Shown here in pieces: positions 33,915-41,404 of a stretch of 41,531 nucleotides of DNA. Position numbers and translations under genes: made by a program. The DNA lies in contig WRLD01000027.1 in the NCBI GenBank assembly GCA_009777845.1, forward strand, positions 1-41,531. The letters are read 5' to 3'. How positions within the stretch are numbered: position 1 is the stretch's first letter; the number at the start of each line of letters is the position of its first letter. The notes under the pieces are model-generated. The model was not told where the DNA came from. It saw only the letters and a program-made list of their open reading frames with translations, and made no database searches. The DNA is from Defluviitaleaceae bacterium. GTDB taxonomy: Bacteria > Bacillota > Clostridia > Lachnospirales > WQUN01.

Positions 33915-34277
33915 AAAAACCGTGCAGATTTTGCCGTTCGTGGGTTTGGTGTGGTGTTTTGCCGTTTGTGTGTTTGGTGTGGCGTTTTGTTATTCGTGTG
34001 TTTGGCGTGGCGTTTTGCCGTTCGGGTGCTTGGTGTGACGTTTTGCCGTCCGTGCGTTTGGTTGGCGTTTTGCCGTTCGTGCGTTTGATGTTGCGTGTTG
34101 CAGTTCGTTTGTTTGGCGTGGCGTTTTGCCGTTTGTGTGTTTGGCGTGGCGTTTTGCCGTTTGTGTGTTTGGTTGGCGTTTTGCCGTTCGGGTGTTTGGT
34201 GTGGTGTTTTGTCGTTTTGCCGTTTGTGTGTTTGGTGTGGCGTTTTGTTATTCGTGTGTTTGGCGTGACGGTTCTTT
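33915..34277 (-). repeat. Tandem array of GCCGTTCGTGTGTTTGGC-type units
   Basis: About 360 bp of degenerate units (GTTTTGCCGTTCGTGTGTTT, GGTGTGGCGTTTTGCC) is the reverse complement of the ACGAACGGCAAA family at 333-455 and 26985-27871, with period about 30-40 and internal 15-bp sub-units. It is bracketed by two element A copies. Open frames on either strand encode only repetitive peptides. Confidence 0.9.
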
Positions 34278-34389
34278 GTAGGGGACGGATTTATCCGTCC
34301 CGAGGTATGCACGTTCGTCAATTCGGGGACGGATAACGTCCATTAACGCAGAGCGAGGTAATCTCGGGACGGATAAATCCGTCCCCTAC
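34278..34389 (-). repeat. MITE-like element A, copy before aroA (complete)
   Basis: Complete 112-bp copy with both termini; its interior is inverted relative to the copies at 218-5208 (CGAGGTATGCACGTTCG leading, GAGCGAGGTAATCTCG trailing). It ends 73 bp before the aroA start and, with the array, separates aroA from aroB. Confidence 0.93.
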
Positions 34390-34462
34390 AAAAACCTGCA
34401 AGGGCGTAAAGCCGCACATGAACAATCACCGAGGGCGAATCAAGAAAATAGAGGTGTTAGAA

Positions 34463-35803
34463 TTGAAAGCGATTATTCAACATGGGTCGATTTTCGGCGA
34501 TATATTGGCTATTCCGTCTAAGAGCAATTTACATCGCCAGTTGATTTATGCGGCGTTGGCGGACACTGCGACACACATTATTTGTGCCGATACACAAGCG
34601 GAGGATATTACCGCTACTGTCGATTGTTTAACCGCTTTAGGGGCGGTTATTACAAAGGACGAGGACGGTCTTTGTGTAGGGGCTTCGCCCCATTTCTCCG
34701 ACACCAATTTAGTGGGAATGCCGCCTCGAAGCCTTGACAGCTCACCAAGGGATAAGAAAACCTCAAGCGAGGTCAGATTACCCTGCGGAGAAAGCGGCTC
34801 GACCCTACGCTTTATGCTACCCATTGTCTGCGCTATGGGGCTTCGCGGTGCGTTTGAAATGAAAGGACGGCTACCCAACCGCCCCTTAGGGCCTTTGGAT
34901 TCACAGCTGGAAAAACATGGCATAAAAATATGGCGTGACACAAACGAGGTCTTAAATGTAGACGGCCAGCTTACCGCAGGCGAATTTACCTTGCCAGGCG
35001 ATGTTTCCTCTCAGTATATTTCTGGGCTGTTAATGGCGTTGCCGCTACTGAACAAGCCAAGCACGCTAACGATTACGCCGCCCTTTGAGTCTGCCGACTA
35101 CGTGGAAATGACGTTGGACACCTCCAAGGAGTTTAACTGCGAAATTGTCCCGAAAATAAAAGGGAAAAACATAGAATACGCAATCTCCCCTACCCCATAC
35201 AAAAGTCCGCTCCGTACCCAAACCGAGGGCGACTGGTCGAACGGCGCGTTTTGGCTATGCGCAGGGGCAATGAACGGCGGAAACATAAGGCTTGGCGGCT
35301 TACGAAACGACAGCAAGCAGGGCGACCGCCTTATCCTTGACATTTTACAGAAAATGGGCGCGGATATAGCTTGCAACGAGCAAATAATTCATGTAAAAGA
35401 AAATAAACGAAAATGCGTAGAGGTGGATTCTCGTGCGATTCCCGATTTAATCCCTGTTTTGGCGGCTGTGGCGGCTACTTGCGAGGGTACGAGCGTTTTC
35501 AAAAACGCGTCGCGCCTTAGACTAAAGGAATCCGACCGCTTGACCGCCACGGCACAAACGCTTGCCGCGCTTGGCGCGGATATTGACGAAACGCCAGATG
35601 GATTGATTGTACATGGCAAGGCTACCCTGCGAGGCGGCGAGGTGGATTCCTTCGGCGACCACCGCATAGCCATGATGGCGGCGATTGCTTCGGCGGCGTG
35701 TACCGAGCCAGTAATTGTAAACGGAGCGCAAGCGGTGAATAAATCCTATCCGCGTTTTTGGGACGATTTGCGGATTTTGGGGAAAAGGGTGGAATTTTGT
35801 TAA
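34463..35803 (+). CDS. aroA: EPSP synthase with in-frame palindromic insert
   Basis: This enzyme adds PEP to shikimate-3-phosphate. The product from the TTG at 34463 is 446 residues; it then reads (M)KAIIQHGSIFGDILAIPSKS, the family N-terminus, and AGAGGTG lies 6 nt upstream. An ATG at 34418 would add 15 unrelated residues and has a poor site. Motifs include CGESGSTLRFMLPI, PGDVSSQYISGLLMALPLL, RLKESDRL and FGDHRIAMM. Between GLCVGA and LPCGESGS lie about 30 extra residues (HFSDTNLVGMPPRSLDSSPR onward), encoded in part by the palindromic element at 34679-34741; homologues have a short loop here. The active-site residues around it are intact. Confidence 0.93.
   Translation: MKAIIQHGSIFGDILAIPSKSNLHRQLIYAALADTATHIICADTQAEDITATVDCLTALGAVITKDEDGLCVGASPHFSDTNLVGMPPRSLDSSPRDKKTSSEVRLPCGESGSTLRFMLPIVCAMGLRGAFEMKGRLPNRPLGPLDSQLEKHGIKIWRDTNEVLNVDGQLTAGEFTLPGDVSSQYISGLLMALPLLNKPSTLTITPPFESADYVEMTLDTSKEFNCEIVPKIKGKNIEYAISPTPYKSPLRTQTEGDWSNGAFWLCAGAMNGGNIRLGGLRNDSKQGDRLILDILQKMGADIACNEQIIHVKENKRKCVEVDSRAIPDLIPVLAAVAATCEGTSVFKNASRLRLKESDRLTATAQTLAALGADIDETPDGLIVHGKATLRGGEVDSFGDHRIAMMAAIASAACTEPVIVNGAQAVNKSYPRFWDDLRILGKRVEFC
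34679..34741 (+). repeat. Small palindromic element P, copy in aroA
   Basis: Head GGGGCTTCGCCCC (34679-34691), then ATTTCTCCGAC, a short variable part and TTAGTGGGAATGCCGCCTCG with AAGCCTTGACAGC. It aligns with the copies at 15106-15200 and 19483-19536. It is read in the same frame as in the VanZ-like gene, giving GASPHFSD and LVGMPPRSLDS. Confidence 0.85.
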
Positions 35804-35841
35804 TCACGGAAATTTTGAACTTGCGAAAAGGGGGGCTATAG

Positions 35842-36921
35842 ATGTCTAGCACATGGAAAAACAATATCGCGCTCTCGATTTTCGGGCAATCCCACGGAGC
35901 GGCAATCGGCATGACATTAGACGGCATACCCGCAGGCGAAGCAATCGACCTTGACGAGCTTCGCGCCTTTATGCTTCGCCGTGCGCCTGGAAATTTCCCA
36001 TGGGCTACGCCGCGAAAGGAAGCGGACGAGCCAGAGCTTATCGCTGGCTTAGTAAACGGAAAAACCTGCGGCTCGCCGATTACTGCCATTATCAGGAACA
36101 CAAATACACGTCCGCACGACTACGGGCATATACAATTTGTTCCGCGCCCTGCCCATGCCGATTTTACGGCGTTTGTGAAGCATGGCGGCTTTGCGGATTT
36201 GTCTGGCGGAGGGCATTTTTCGGGGCGGCTTACCGCTGCGTTATGTATCGCTGGCGGTATTTGCTTGCAAATTCTCAAACGGCGCGGAATTTTTATCGGC
36301 GGACATGTCGCTTCCGTTGGCGCGGTCAATGACGATTTGTTTTCGCCCGTTGGCGTTGGCGAAGAATTGTTTGCAGAGCTGCGCGCCATGGATTTCCCAG
36401 TAATCAACCCCGAGGCAGGGGCGCGCATGGTAAGCGAAATAGAGCAAGCAAAACAGGACGGCGATTCCGTGGGCGGCGTGGTAGAATGTGCCGCCGTTGG
36501 CTTGCCTGCGGGGCTTGGCTCGCCTATGTTCGGCGGCATGGAAAATATTATTGCACAGCTAGTTTTTGCCATTCCTGCGGTAAAGGGCATAGAATTTGGC
36601 GCAGGCTTTTCCGCCGCTACCAAACGCGGCAGTGAAAATAACGACAGCTTTACTGTAACTAGCGGCAAAGTAACGACCGAAACCAACAACCACGGCGGTA
36701 TCTTGGGCGGCATTACCTCTGGCATGGCAATCATCTTCCGCGCGGCGGTAAAGCCCACGCCGTCTATAGAAAAGGCACAGCAAAGCGTGGACTTAGTAGC
36801 CAACACGCCAGTACAGCTTGAAATAAAAGGGCGGCACGACCCCTGCATTGTTCCGCGCGCCGTGCCGTGCTTTGAGGCGGCTATGGCGGTGGCGGTGATG
36901 GATTCTATTCAATCAAAATAA
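35842..36921 (+). CDS. aroC: Chorismate synthase
   Basis: The 359-residue FMN-dependent enzyme converts EPSP to chorismate. Signatures include IFGQSHGAAIGMTLDGIPAG, RPAHADFTAFVKHGG, SGGGHFSGRLTAALCIAGGI and GGILGGITSGM. Length fits the family. AAAGGGGGG lies about 6 nt before the ATG. It follows aroA after 38 bp and precedes pheA by 18 bp in the aro operon. Confidence 0.97.
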   Translation: MSSTWKNNIALSIFGQSHGAAIGMTLDGIPAGEAIDLDELRAFMLRRAPGNFPWATPRKEADEPELIAGLVNGKTCGSPITAIIRNTNTRPHDYGHIQFVPRPAHADFTAFVKHGGFADLSGGGHFSGRLTAALCIAGGICLQILKRRGIFIGGHVASVGAVNDDLFSPVGVGEELFAELRAMDFPVINPEAGARMVSEIEQAKQDGDSVGGVVECAAVGLPAGLGSPMFGGMENIIAQLVFAIPAVKGIEFGAGFSAATKRGSENNDSFTVTSGKVTTETNNHGGILGGITSGMAIIFRAAVKPTPSIEKAQQSVDLVANTPVQLEIKGRHDPCIVPRAVPCFEAAMAVAVMDSIQSK

Positions 36922-36939
36922 AATAAAAGGAGCATGTAA

Positions 36940-38121
36940 ATGAACAACCTAACCGAACTACGCGCACAGGTAGACAAAATCGACGACGAACTCTTGCTAC
37001 TCTTTGAAAAGCGAATGAACATTGTTTCGGAAATTACTGACTACAAGAAAGCAAACGGATTGCCTATTTTAAACAGGGCGCGCGAGGAGGAAAAGCTCAA
37101 TACTATTTGGGAAAAATCGTCCGCGCCGCTGAAGCGGTTTACTAGACATTTTTATTCTGGGCTGTTTAATTTGAGCAGGAAGTATCAGCACGAGAATTAC
37201 CGCCAAACGCTTGCGCCGATAAAGGACTATTCGTCCGCGCTGTGTAAGGAAATAAGCGACGCAAAAACTGCTTACGCCGCAAAGGACTTGCCCGCCACGG
37301 CTATGCTTGCGTGCCAAGGCGTGGAAGGCTCGTTTGCACAGCTTGCGGCGGAGAGGCTGTTTAGGGAGCCGCCCGCAATTCAGTACATGAAAAACTATGA
37401 CAGCGTTTTTGCGGCGATTGAAAGCGGCCTTTGTGAATACGGCGTTTTGCCGCTAATGAACAGCACGGCAGGCTCGGTAAACAAGGTTTATCGCGCTATG
37501 AAAAACCATAATTTTAGGATTGTGCGTAGTATTCGCCTAAAAATCGACCATCACCTGGTAGCACAAAAGGGCGTAAAAATCGGGGATATTCGCGAGGTTG
37601 TTTCCCACGAACAGGCGCTTGCACAATGCGACGGATATTTAACCAGCCTAAGCAAAAGCATAGGCGCGGAAATTTCCCAAACACAGCACAACAACACCGC
37701 CGCCGCCGCCGAAATGGTAGCAAGCTCAACGCGGCGCGATGTCGCGGCGATTTGCTCGCGGCGTTGTGTCGAGCAGTACGGGCTGGAAATTCTTGGCGAA
37801 AACATTCAAGACAATGTAAACAATTATACGCGCTTTATTCTTATTTCCAAGAATCTGGAAATTTACGAGGGCGCGAGCCTTACCGACATGATTTTGACCT
37901 TGGAAAACAAGCAAGGCTCGCTCTACAATATAATAAAAATCGTCAATGAGCTAGGCATAGACATGAGCAAGCTGGAAAGCCGCCCCACCGAAAGCGACGA
38001 CGAATTTATGTTCTACGTCACGTTTAAAACGCTCGTCAACGACGATTTGTTCACGCTGTTTGACAGGCTTACGGAAAGCTGCAAGAGCTTTGAGTATCTC
38101 GGCAGCTATGCGGAGCTGTAA
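36940..38121 (+). CDS. pheA: Bifunctional chorismate mutase / prephenate dehydratase
   Basis: In this 393-residue protein residues 1-85 are an AroQ-class chorismate mutase (LRAQVDKIDDELLLLFEKRM), residues about 110-290 a prephenate dehydratase (CQGVEGSFAQLAAERLF, NSTAGSV, VSHEQALAQC, catalytic Thr in NYTRFILISK) and residues about 305-385 an ACT domain (LENKQGSLYNIIKIVNELGI, LESRPTESDDEFMFYV) for Phe feedback inhibition. It takes chorismate to phenylpyruvate, while TyrA uses the same prephenate. The usual PIENS motif reads PLMNS; the Glu to Met change is noted but other catalytic residues remain. Confidence 0.95.
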   Translation: MNNLTELRAQVDKIDDELLLLFEKRMNIVSEITDYKKANGLPILNRAREEEKLNTIWEKSSAPLKRFTRHFYSGLFNLSRKYQHENYRQTLAPIKDYSSALCKEISDAKTAYAAKDLPATAMLACQGVEGSFAQLAAERLFREPPAIQYMKNYDSVFAAIESGLCEYGVLPLMNSTAGSVNKVYRAMKNHNFRIVRSIRLKIDHHLVAQKGVKIGDIREVVSHEQALAQCDGYLTSLSKSIGAEISQTQHNNTAAAAEMVASSTRRDVAAICSRRCVEQYGLEILGENIQDNVNNYTRFILISKNLEIYEGASLTDMILTLENKQGSLYNIIKIVNELGIDMSKLESRPTESDDEFMFYVTFKTLVNDDLFTLFDRLTESCKSFEYLGSYAEL

Positions 38122-38122
38122 T

Positions 38123-39361
38123 ATGCGGTGCGGATTGTTGGGGCAAAAGCTGTCGCATAGCTATTCGCCCGCCATTCATTCGGAGTTCGGCGAGTATAGC
38201 TATGATTTATTTGAAGTAGAACCGCAGGATTTAGCCGAGTTTTTTAACAATGGAAACTTCGGCGGCATAAATGTAACTATCCCCTACAAACAAGATGTAA
38301 TGAAATTCTGCAACGAATTGTCGCCCTCCGCACAAGAAATAGGTAGCGTAAACACTATCTTGCGTAAGCCCAGCGGCGAGCTTTTCGGCGACAATACAGA
38401 CGCGGCAGGATTTAGGAAAATGACGGAAGCCCTTGGCGTTCCTGTCAAAGGGAAAAAAGTGGTTATTTTTGGTAGCGGCGGAAGCAGTCTAAGCGTGCGT
38501 TACGTAATGAAATCGCTCGGCGCAGGCGAAATTGTAGTTATTACCATAGAGGAAAATACCCCAGAAACGCTAAAACGTCACGAAAACGCGGCAATTTTGG
38601 TAAACTGCACGCCTGTGGGCATGTACCCCCATGTGAACGCTTCGCCCTGCTCGCTGGACTACTTTCCGCACCTAGAGGGCGTGCTAGACCTCGTTTACAA
38701 CCCTGCCAGAACGCGCTTGATGACAGCGGCGCGGAGCCGCGGGATTCCTGCTGTCGGCGGCCTAATAATGCTAGTCGGGCAAGCGGCGGTGGCCTCGGAA
38801 ATATTCACGGGCGGCACGGCTTCCATTTCCAAGGAAAAAATAGCCAGCGTAGTAAGCAAGCTACGCCGCGACATGGAAAACATCATACTTGTGGGTATGC
38901 CTGGCAGTGGAAAATCCACGCATGGGCGTATTTTGTCGGAAAGGCTAGGCAAAAAATTTGTAGACACGGATACGGAAATAGAAAAAGCCGCCTCCTGCAC
39001 AATACCCGAAATTTTCGCCAACGAGGGCGAGGCGGGCTTCCGCACCAAGGAAACGGCAATAATGGAAAAATTCGGCAAGGAGTCGGGGCTAGTAATTGCT
39101 ACGGGCGGCGGCGTTGTCACTCGCGCGGAAAATTACGAGCATTTGCACCAGAACGGCGTAATAATTTTTACAGAACGCGCGATTGACGAGCTTCCGCGCG
39201 AGGGGCGGCCGCTTTCGCAGGGCGATTTGACAAAAATGTACGAAATACGACTGCCTATGTATCAGCATTTTGCGGACATTACCGTACACGTAGACGGAAG
39301 CCCCGAGCAGGTGTCGGCAAAAATTTTGGAGGTACTGGAACGTGAAATTTATAATAATTAA
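38123..39361 (+). CDS. aroE-aroK: Shikimate dehydrogenase - shikimate kinase fusion
   Basis: From the ATG at 38123 the product is 412 residues; GGAG lies 7 nt upstream inside the pheA end, and the first residues MRCGLLGQKLSHSYSPAIHS are the AroE N-terminus (an ATG at 38060 would add 21 non-homologous residues). AroE (1-250) has NVTIPYKQ with the catalytic Lys, GDNTDAAGF and NCTPVGM. AroK starts at Met251 (MENIILVGMPGSGKSTHGRI, Walker A) and has VIATGGGVV and REGRPL. The fusion reduces 3-dehydroshikimate and then phosphorylates shikimate. The C-terminus overlaps aroQ by 20 bp. Confidence 0.95.
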   Translation: MRCGLLGQKLSHSYSPAIHSEFGEYSYDLFEVEPQDLAEFFNNGNFGGINVTIPYKQDVMKFCNELSPSAQEIGSVNTILRKPSGELFGDNTDAAGFRKMTEALGVPVKGKKVVIFGSGGSSLSVRYVMKSLGAGEIVVITIEENTPETLKRHENAAILVNCTPVGMYPHVNASPCSLDYFPHLEGVLDLVYNPARTRLMTAARSRGIPAVGGLIMLVGQAAVASEIFTGGTASISKEKIASVVSKLRRDMENIILVGMPGSGKSTHGRILSERLGKKFVDTDTEIEKAASCTIPEIFANEGEAGFRTKETAIMEKFGKESGLVIATGGGVVTRAENYEHLHQNGVIIFTERAIDELPREGRPLSQGDLTKMYEIRLPMYQHFADITVHVDGSPEQVSAKILEVLEREIYNN

Positions 39362-39773
39362 CGGCCCCAACTTAAATATGCTAGGCGTTCGCGAACCCGA
39401 AATTTACGGCAAAACAAGCTACGCCGCGCTAGAAGCCCTAATAAAAGACACATGCGCCGAGAAGAACATCGAAGCCGAAATTTTCCAGTCTAATCACGAG
39501 GGCGCAATTGTGGACAAAATCCAGTCGGCGTACGGCAATTGTGACGGCATAATAATAAACCCCGCGGCGTACACACACACGAGCATAGCTATTTTGGACG
39601 CGCTCAAAGCCGTGGGTATACCTGCCGTGGAGGTTCACATTTCCGACATCGCGAGCCGCGAGGATTTTCGGCAGGTTTCATATGTGGGTAAGGCGTGTGT
39701 GAAAACTATTGCGGGGGCGGGCTTGGAGGGGTATCGGTTGGCTGTTTTGTTTTTGTGGGAAATGGTTAAATGA
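39342..39773 (+). CDS. aroQ: 3-dehydroquinate dehydratase, type II
   Basis: The 143-residue type II enzyme dehydrates 3-dehydroquinate. It has the N-terminal INGPNLNMLGVREPEIYG with the catalytic Arg/Tyr loop, SNHEGAIVDKI, IINPAAYTHTSIAILDAL and VEVHISDIASREDFR. It forms a dodecamer in known members. The start overlaps the end of aroE-aroK by 20 bp (GGAGG at 39328 upstream), and its stop overlaps the acetyltransferase start. Confidence 0.97.
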   Translation: MKFIIINGPNLNMLGVREPEIYGKTSYAALEALIKDTCAEKNIEAEIFQSNHEGAIVDKIQSAYGNCDGIIINPAAYTHTSIAILDALKAVGIPAVEVHISDIASREDFRQVSYVGKACVKTIAGAGLEGYRLAVLFLWEMVK

Positions 39774-40324
39774 CAGAAAAGCAAAAAATGCTTGCAGGGC
39801 AGCTATACCTTGCGAGCGACTGCGAGCTAACCAACGAACGCCAAAACGCACGCAGAATTACACGCCTATATAACGCCTCAACGGAAACGCAGCAGGAGTA
39901 CCGAACGCAATTATTGCGAGAGCTTTTTGGCAGAATGGGCGAAAATGTGTACATCGAGCCGAGCTTCCGTTGTGACTACGGCTACAATATCAAGGTGGGA
40001 AGCAATTTTTATGCAAATTTTGACTGCATAATACTAGATGTCTGCGAGGTAAATATCGGCGACAACGTATTTTTCGCGCCGCGCGTGAACATTTACACCG
40101 CCGCACACCCAGTAGAAGCCCAAGCAAGAAACAGTCTGCTAGAGCTTGGCAAGCCTGTAAATATAGGAAACAGCGTGTGGCTCGGCGGCGGCACAATCGT
40201 TTTGCCAGGCGTAACAATCGGCGACAATAGCGTAATCGGCGCAGGGAGCGTGGTTACAAGGGACATTCCAAGCAACGTAGTCGCGGCAGGCAATCCGTGC
40301 AGGGTTTTGAGGCAGTTGCCCTAA
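39770..40324 (+). CDS. Maltose/galactoside O-acetyltransferase family protein
   Basis: This 184-residue left-handed beta-helix acetyltransferase has the Maa/LacA domain order: N-terminal helix (MTEKQKMLAGQLYLASDCEL), RLYNASTETQQEYRTQLLRELFG, then hexapeptide repeats with catalytic His in YTAAHPVEAQAR and WLGGGTIVLPGVTIGDNSVI. It uses acetyl-CoA to acetylate a sugar, substrate unknown. ATGA overlap with aroQ shows it is translated with the aro operon, though it has no known role in aromatic synthesis. Its TAA stop abuts the palindromic element B. Confidence 0.93.
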   Translation: MTEKQKMLAGQLYLASDCELTNERQNARRITRLYNASTETQQEYRTQLLRELFGRMGENVYIEPSFRCDYGYNIKVGSNFYANFDCIILDVCEVNIGDNVFFAPRVNIYTAAHPVEAQARNSLLELGKPVNIGNSVWLGGGTIVLPGVTIGDNSVIGAGSVVTRDIPSNVVAAGNPCRVLRQLP

Positions 40325-40488
40325 GAGCCTGTTTAATATCTCCATTCCGACATCTTTTCGGCAAATTTTCCGTTCTGCTTCGTCGGCGCAACCTTGCGTA
40401 ATCTCTCCGTTATGCGGCGGTTGCGCCTCCTCGCATAACAAAAAATTTGCTCGAAAATCTGCCGAAAGCGAAATATTAAACAGGCTCT
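40324..40488. repeat. MITE-like palindromic element B, copy 1 (complete)
   Basis: A 165-bp element with terminal inverted repeats AGAGCCTGTTTAATAT at the left (40324-40339) and ATATTAAACAGGCTCT at the right (40473-40488). Internal complementary arms (GGCGCAACC against GGTTGCGCC; CGGCAAATTTT against AAAATTTGCTCG) give a long cruciform. It fills the gap between convergent genes exactly: the acetyltransferase TAA and the Hpt TAG both touch its ends, so it may act as a bidirectional terminator. Confidence 0.92.
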
Positions 40489-40999
40489 AAATCCCCAAAA
40501 CATCACGCAAGATTTTAAGCGTATTAAGCGCGTCCGCAAGCGCGTACATTTCTATTTGGCGGACAAGCACCTTTGTTTCGTAGATTACGGCAATTTCTGG
40601 CAATAGCTCAACACATGCCGCGTCATTTGCCTCCAAAAGCGTCTGCAAGCGGTCGAACAAAACCGCCTGCTCACTGCGCGTGGGCGGCATATTTTGGCTA
40701 TAAAGCTCCACTATTCCCGACTCGTTAATTTTTACAAAAACGCGGTTTAGCTCTGCCTCTAGTGCCGCCATATCGTGCGCGTTTGGTGTTTTTTTGTTGC
40801 GTAAATCCTGCTCGACCACAAACGCTACATTTACAAGCTCCTGCTCGTTAATTTGCGCCGCGTTGCTTTTTAGCGTATGCACAAGGCGGTGTGCAGTCGA
40901 AAAGTGATTAGCCGCGATTTCCGCTTGCAAATCCTGGAAAGTGTACTTCTGGCTTCTCACAAAATCATAACGCGTTTTCATTTCTTCTCTGCTTAACAT
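40487..40999 (-). CDS. Hpt-domain phosphotransfer protein
   Basis: The N-terminal half of this 170-residue protein is a histidine-containing phosphotransfer domain: AHRLVHTLKSNAAQINEQEL with phospho-acceptor His41, and VEQDLRNKK. The C-terminal half is helical and unrecognised. Its TAG stop lies in the terminal repeat of element B. It follows the CheY-like gene after 11 bp with AGGTGG before the ATG, so they form a two-gene unit in which this protein could relay phosphate to the receiver. A partner kinase is not adjacent; the hybrid kinase at 11469 is one candidate. Confidence 0.85.
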   Translation of the reverse strand: MLSREEMKTRYDFVRSQKYTFQDLQAEIAANHFSTAHRLVHTLKSNAAQINEQELVNVAFVVEQDLRNKKTPNAHDMAALEAELNRVFVKINESGIVELYSQNMPPTRSEQAVLFDRLQTLLEANDAACVELLPEIAVIYETKVLVRQIEMYALADALNTLKILRDVLGI

Positions 41000-41010
41000 A
41001 CCGTACCACC

Positions 41011-41379
41011 CTATCTAAGAATGTATTTTGCAATTCTTTGCGTAATATCCTCGTCGAACGGCTTTTTTATAAAGCCCTTCGCGCCTAAAAAATAGCCGTA
41101 TTCCTCGTCGCGCACGTCCTCCGTCCCCGAAATCAGCACCACGGGAATATCGCGCGTCCTCTCGTCCTGCTTCAGCCTCTCCAACACCTCAAAGCCCGAA
41201 ACAATAGGCATAAAAATGTCCAGCAAAATAAGGCTAATATCGTGCTCCTGCGCGATTTTTAGCCCCTCGTAGCCGTCTGTAGTAACCTTGACGGCACAAA
41301 TAGGCAATAGCTTCTGGCTCAACGAAAAAATCGCCATAGGCGTATCGTCAATTATTAGCACTGTCGGCGAGCCGTCCAT
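41011..41379 (-). CDS. Single-domain CheY-like response regulator
   Basis: The 122-residue receiver has all phosphorylation residues: acidic pair in LIIDDTP (Asp11/12), phospho-acceptor Asp54 in LLDIFMPIVSG, Ser/Thr in LISGTED (about 84-86) and Lys106 in KKPFD. No output domain is present. The start at 41379 is chosen because AAGGAG lies 7 nt before it; the ATG two codons upstream (41385) is too close to the same site. It is co-transcribed with the Hpt gene and lies between two inverted copies of element B. Confidence 0.9.
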   Translation of the reverse strand: MDGSPTVLIIDDTPMAIFSLSQKLLPICAVKVTTDGYEGLKIAQEHDISLILLDIFMPIVSGFEVLERLKQDERTRDIPVVLISGTEDVRDEEYGYFLGAKGFIKKPFDEDITQRIAKYILR

Positions 41380-41404
41380 ACGCATACTCCTTTTGGTTGC
41401 TCTT

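Noticed and set aside
33959..34336. Open frames on both strands across the 34-kb array
   Set aside because: Low-complexity translations, frame kept only because the repeat lacks stops, and no start signal.
218..34389. Element A as an insertion sequence
   Set aside because: About 112 bp with no coding capacity and no transposase in the window; a MITE or REP-like class fits better.
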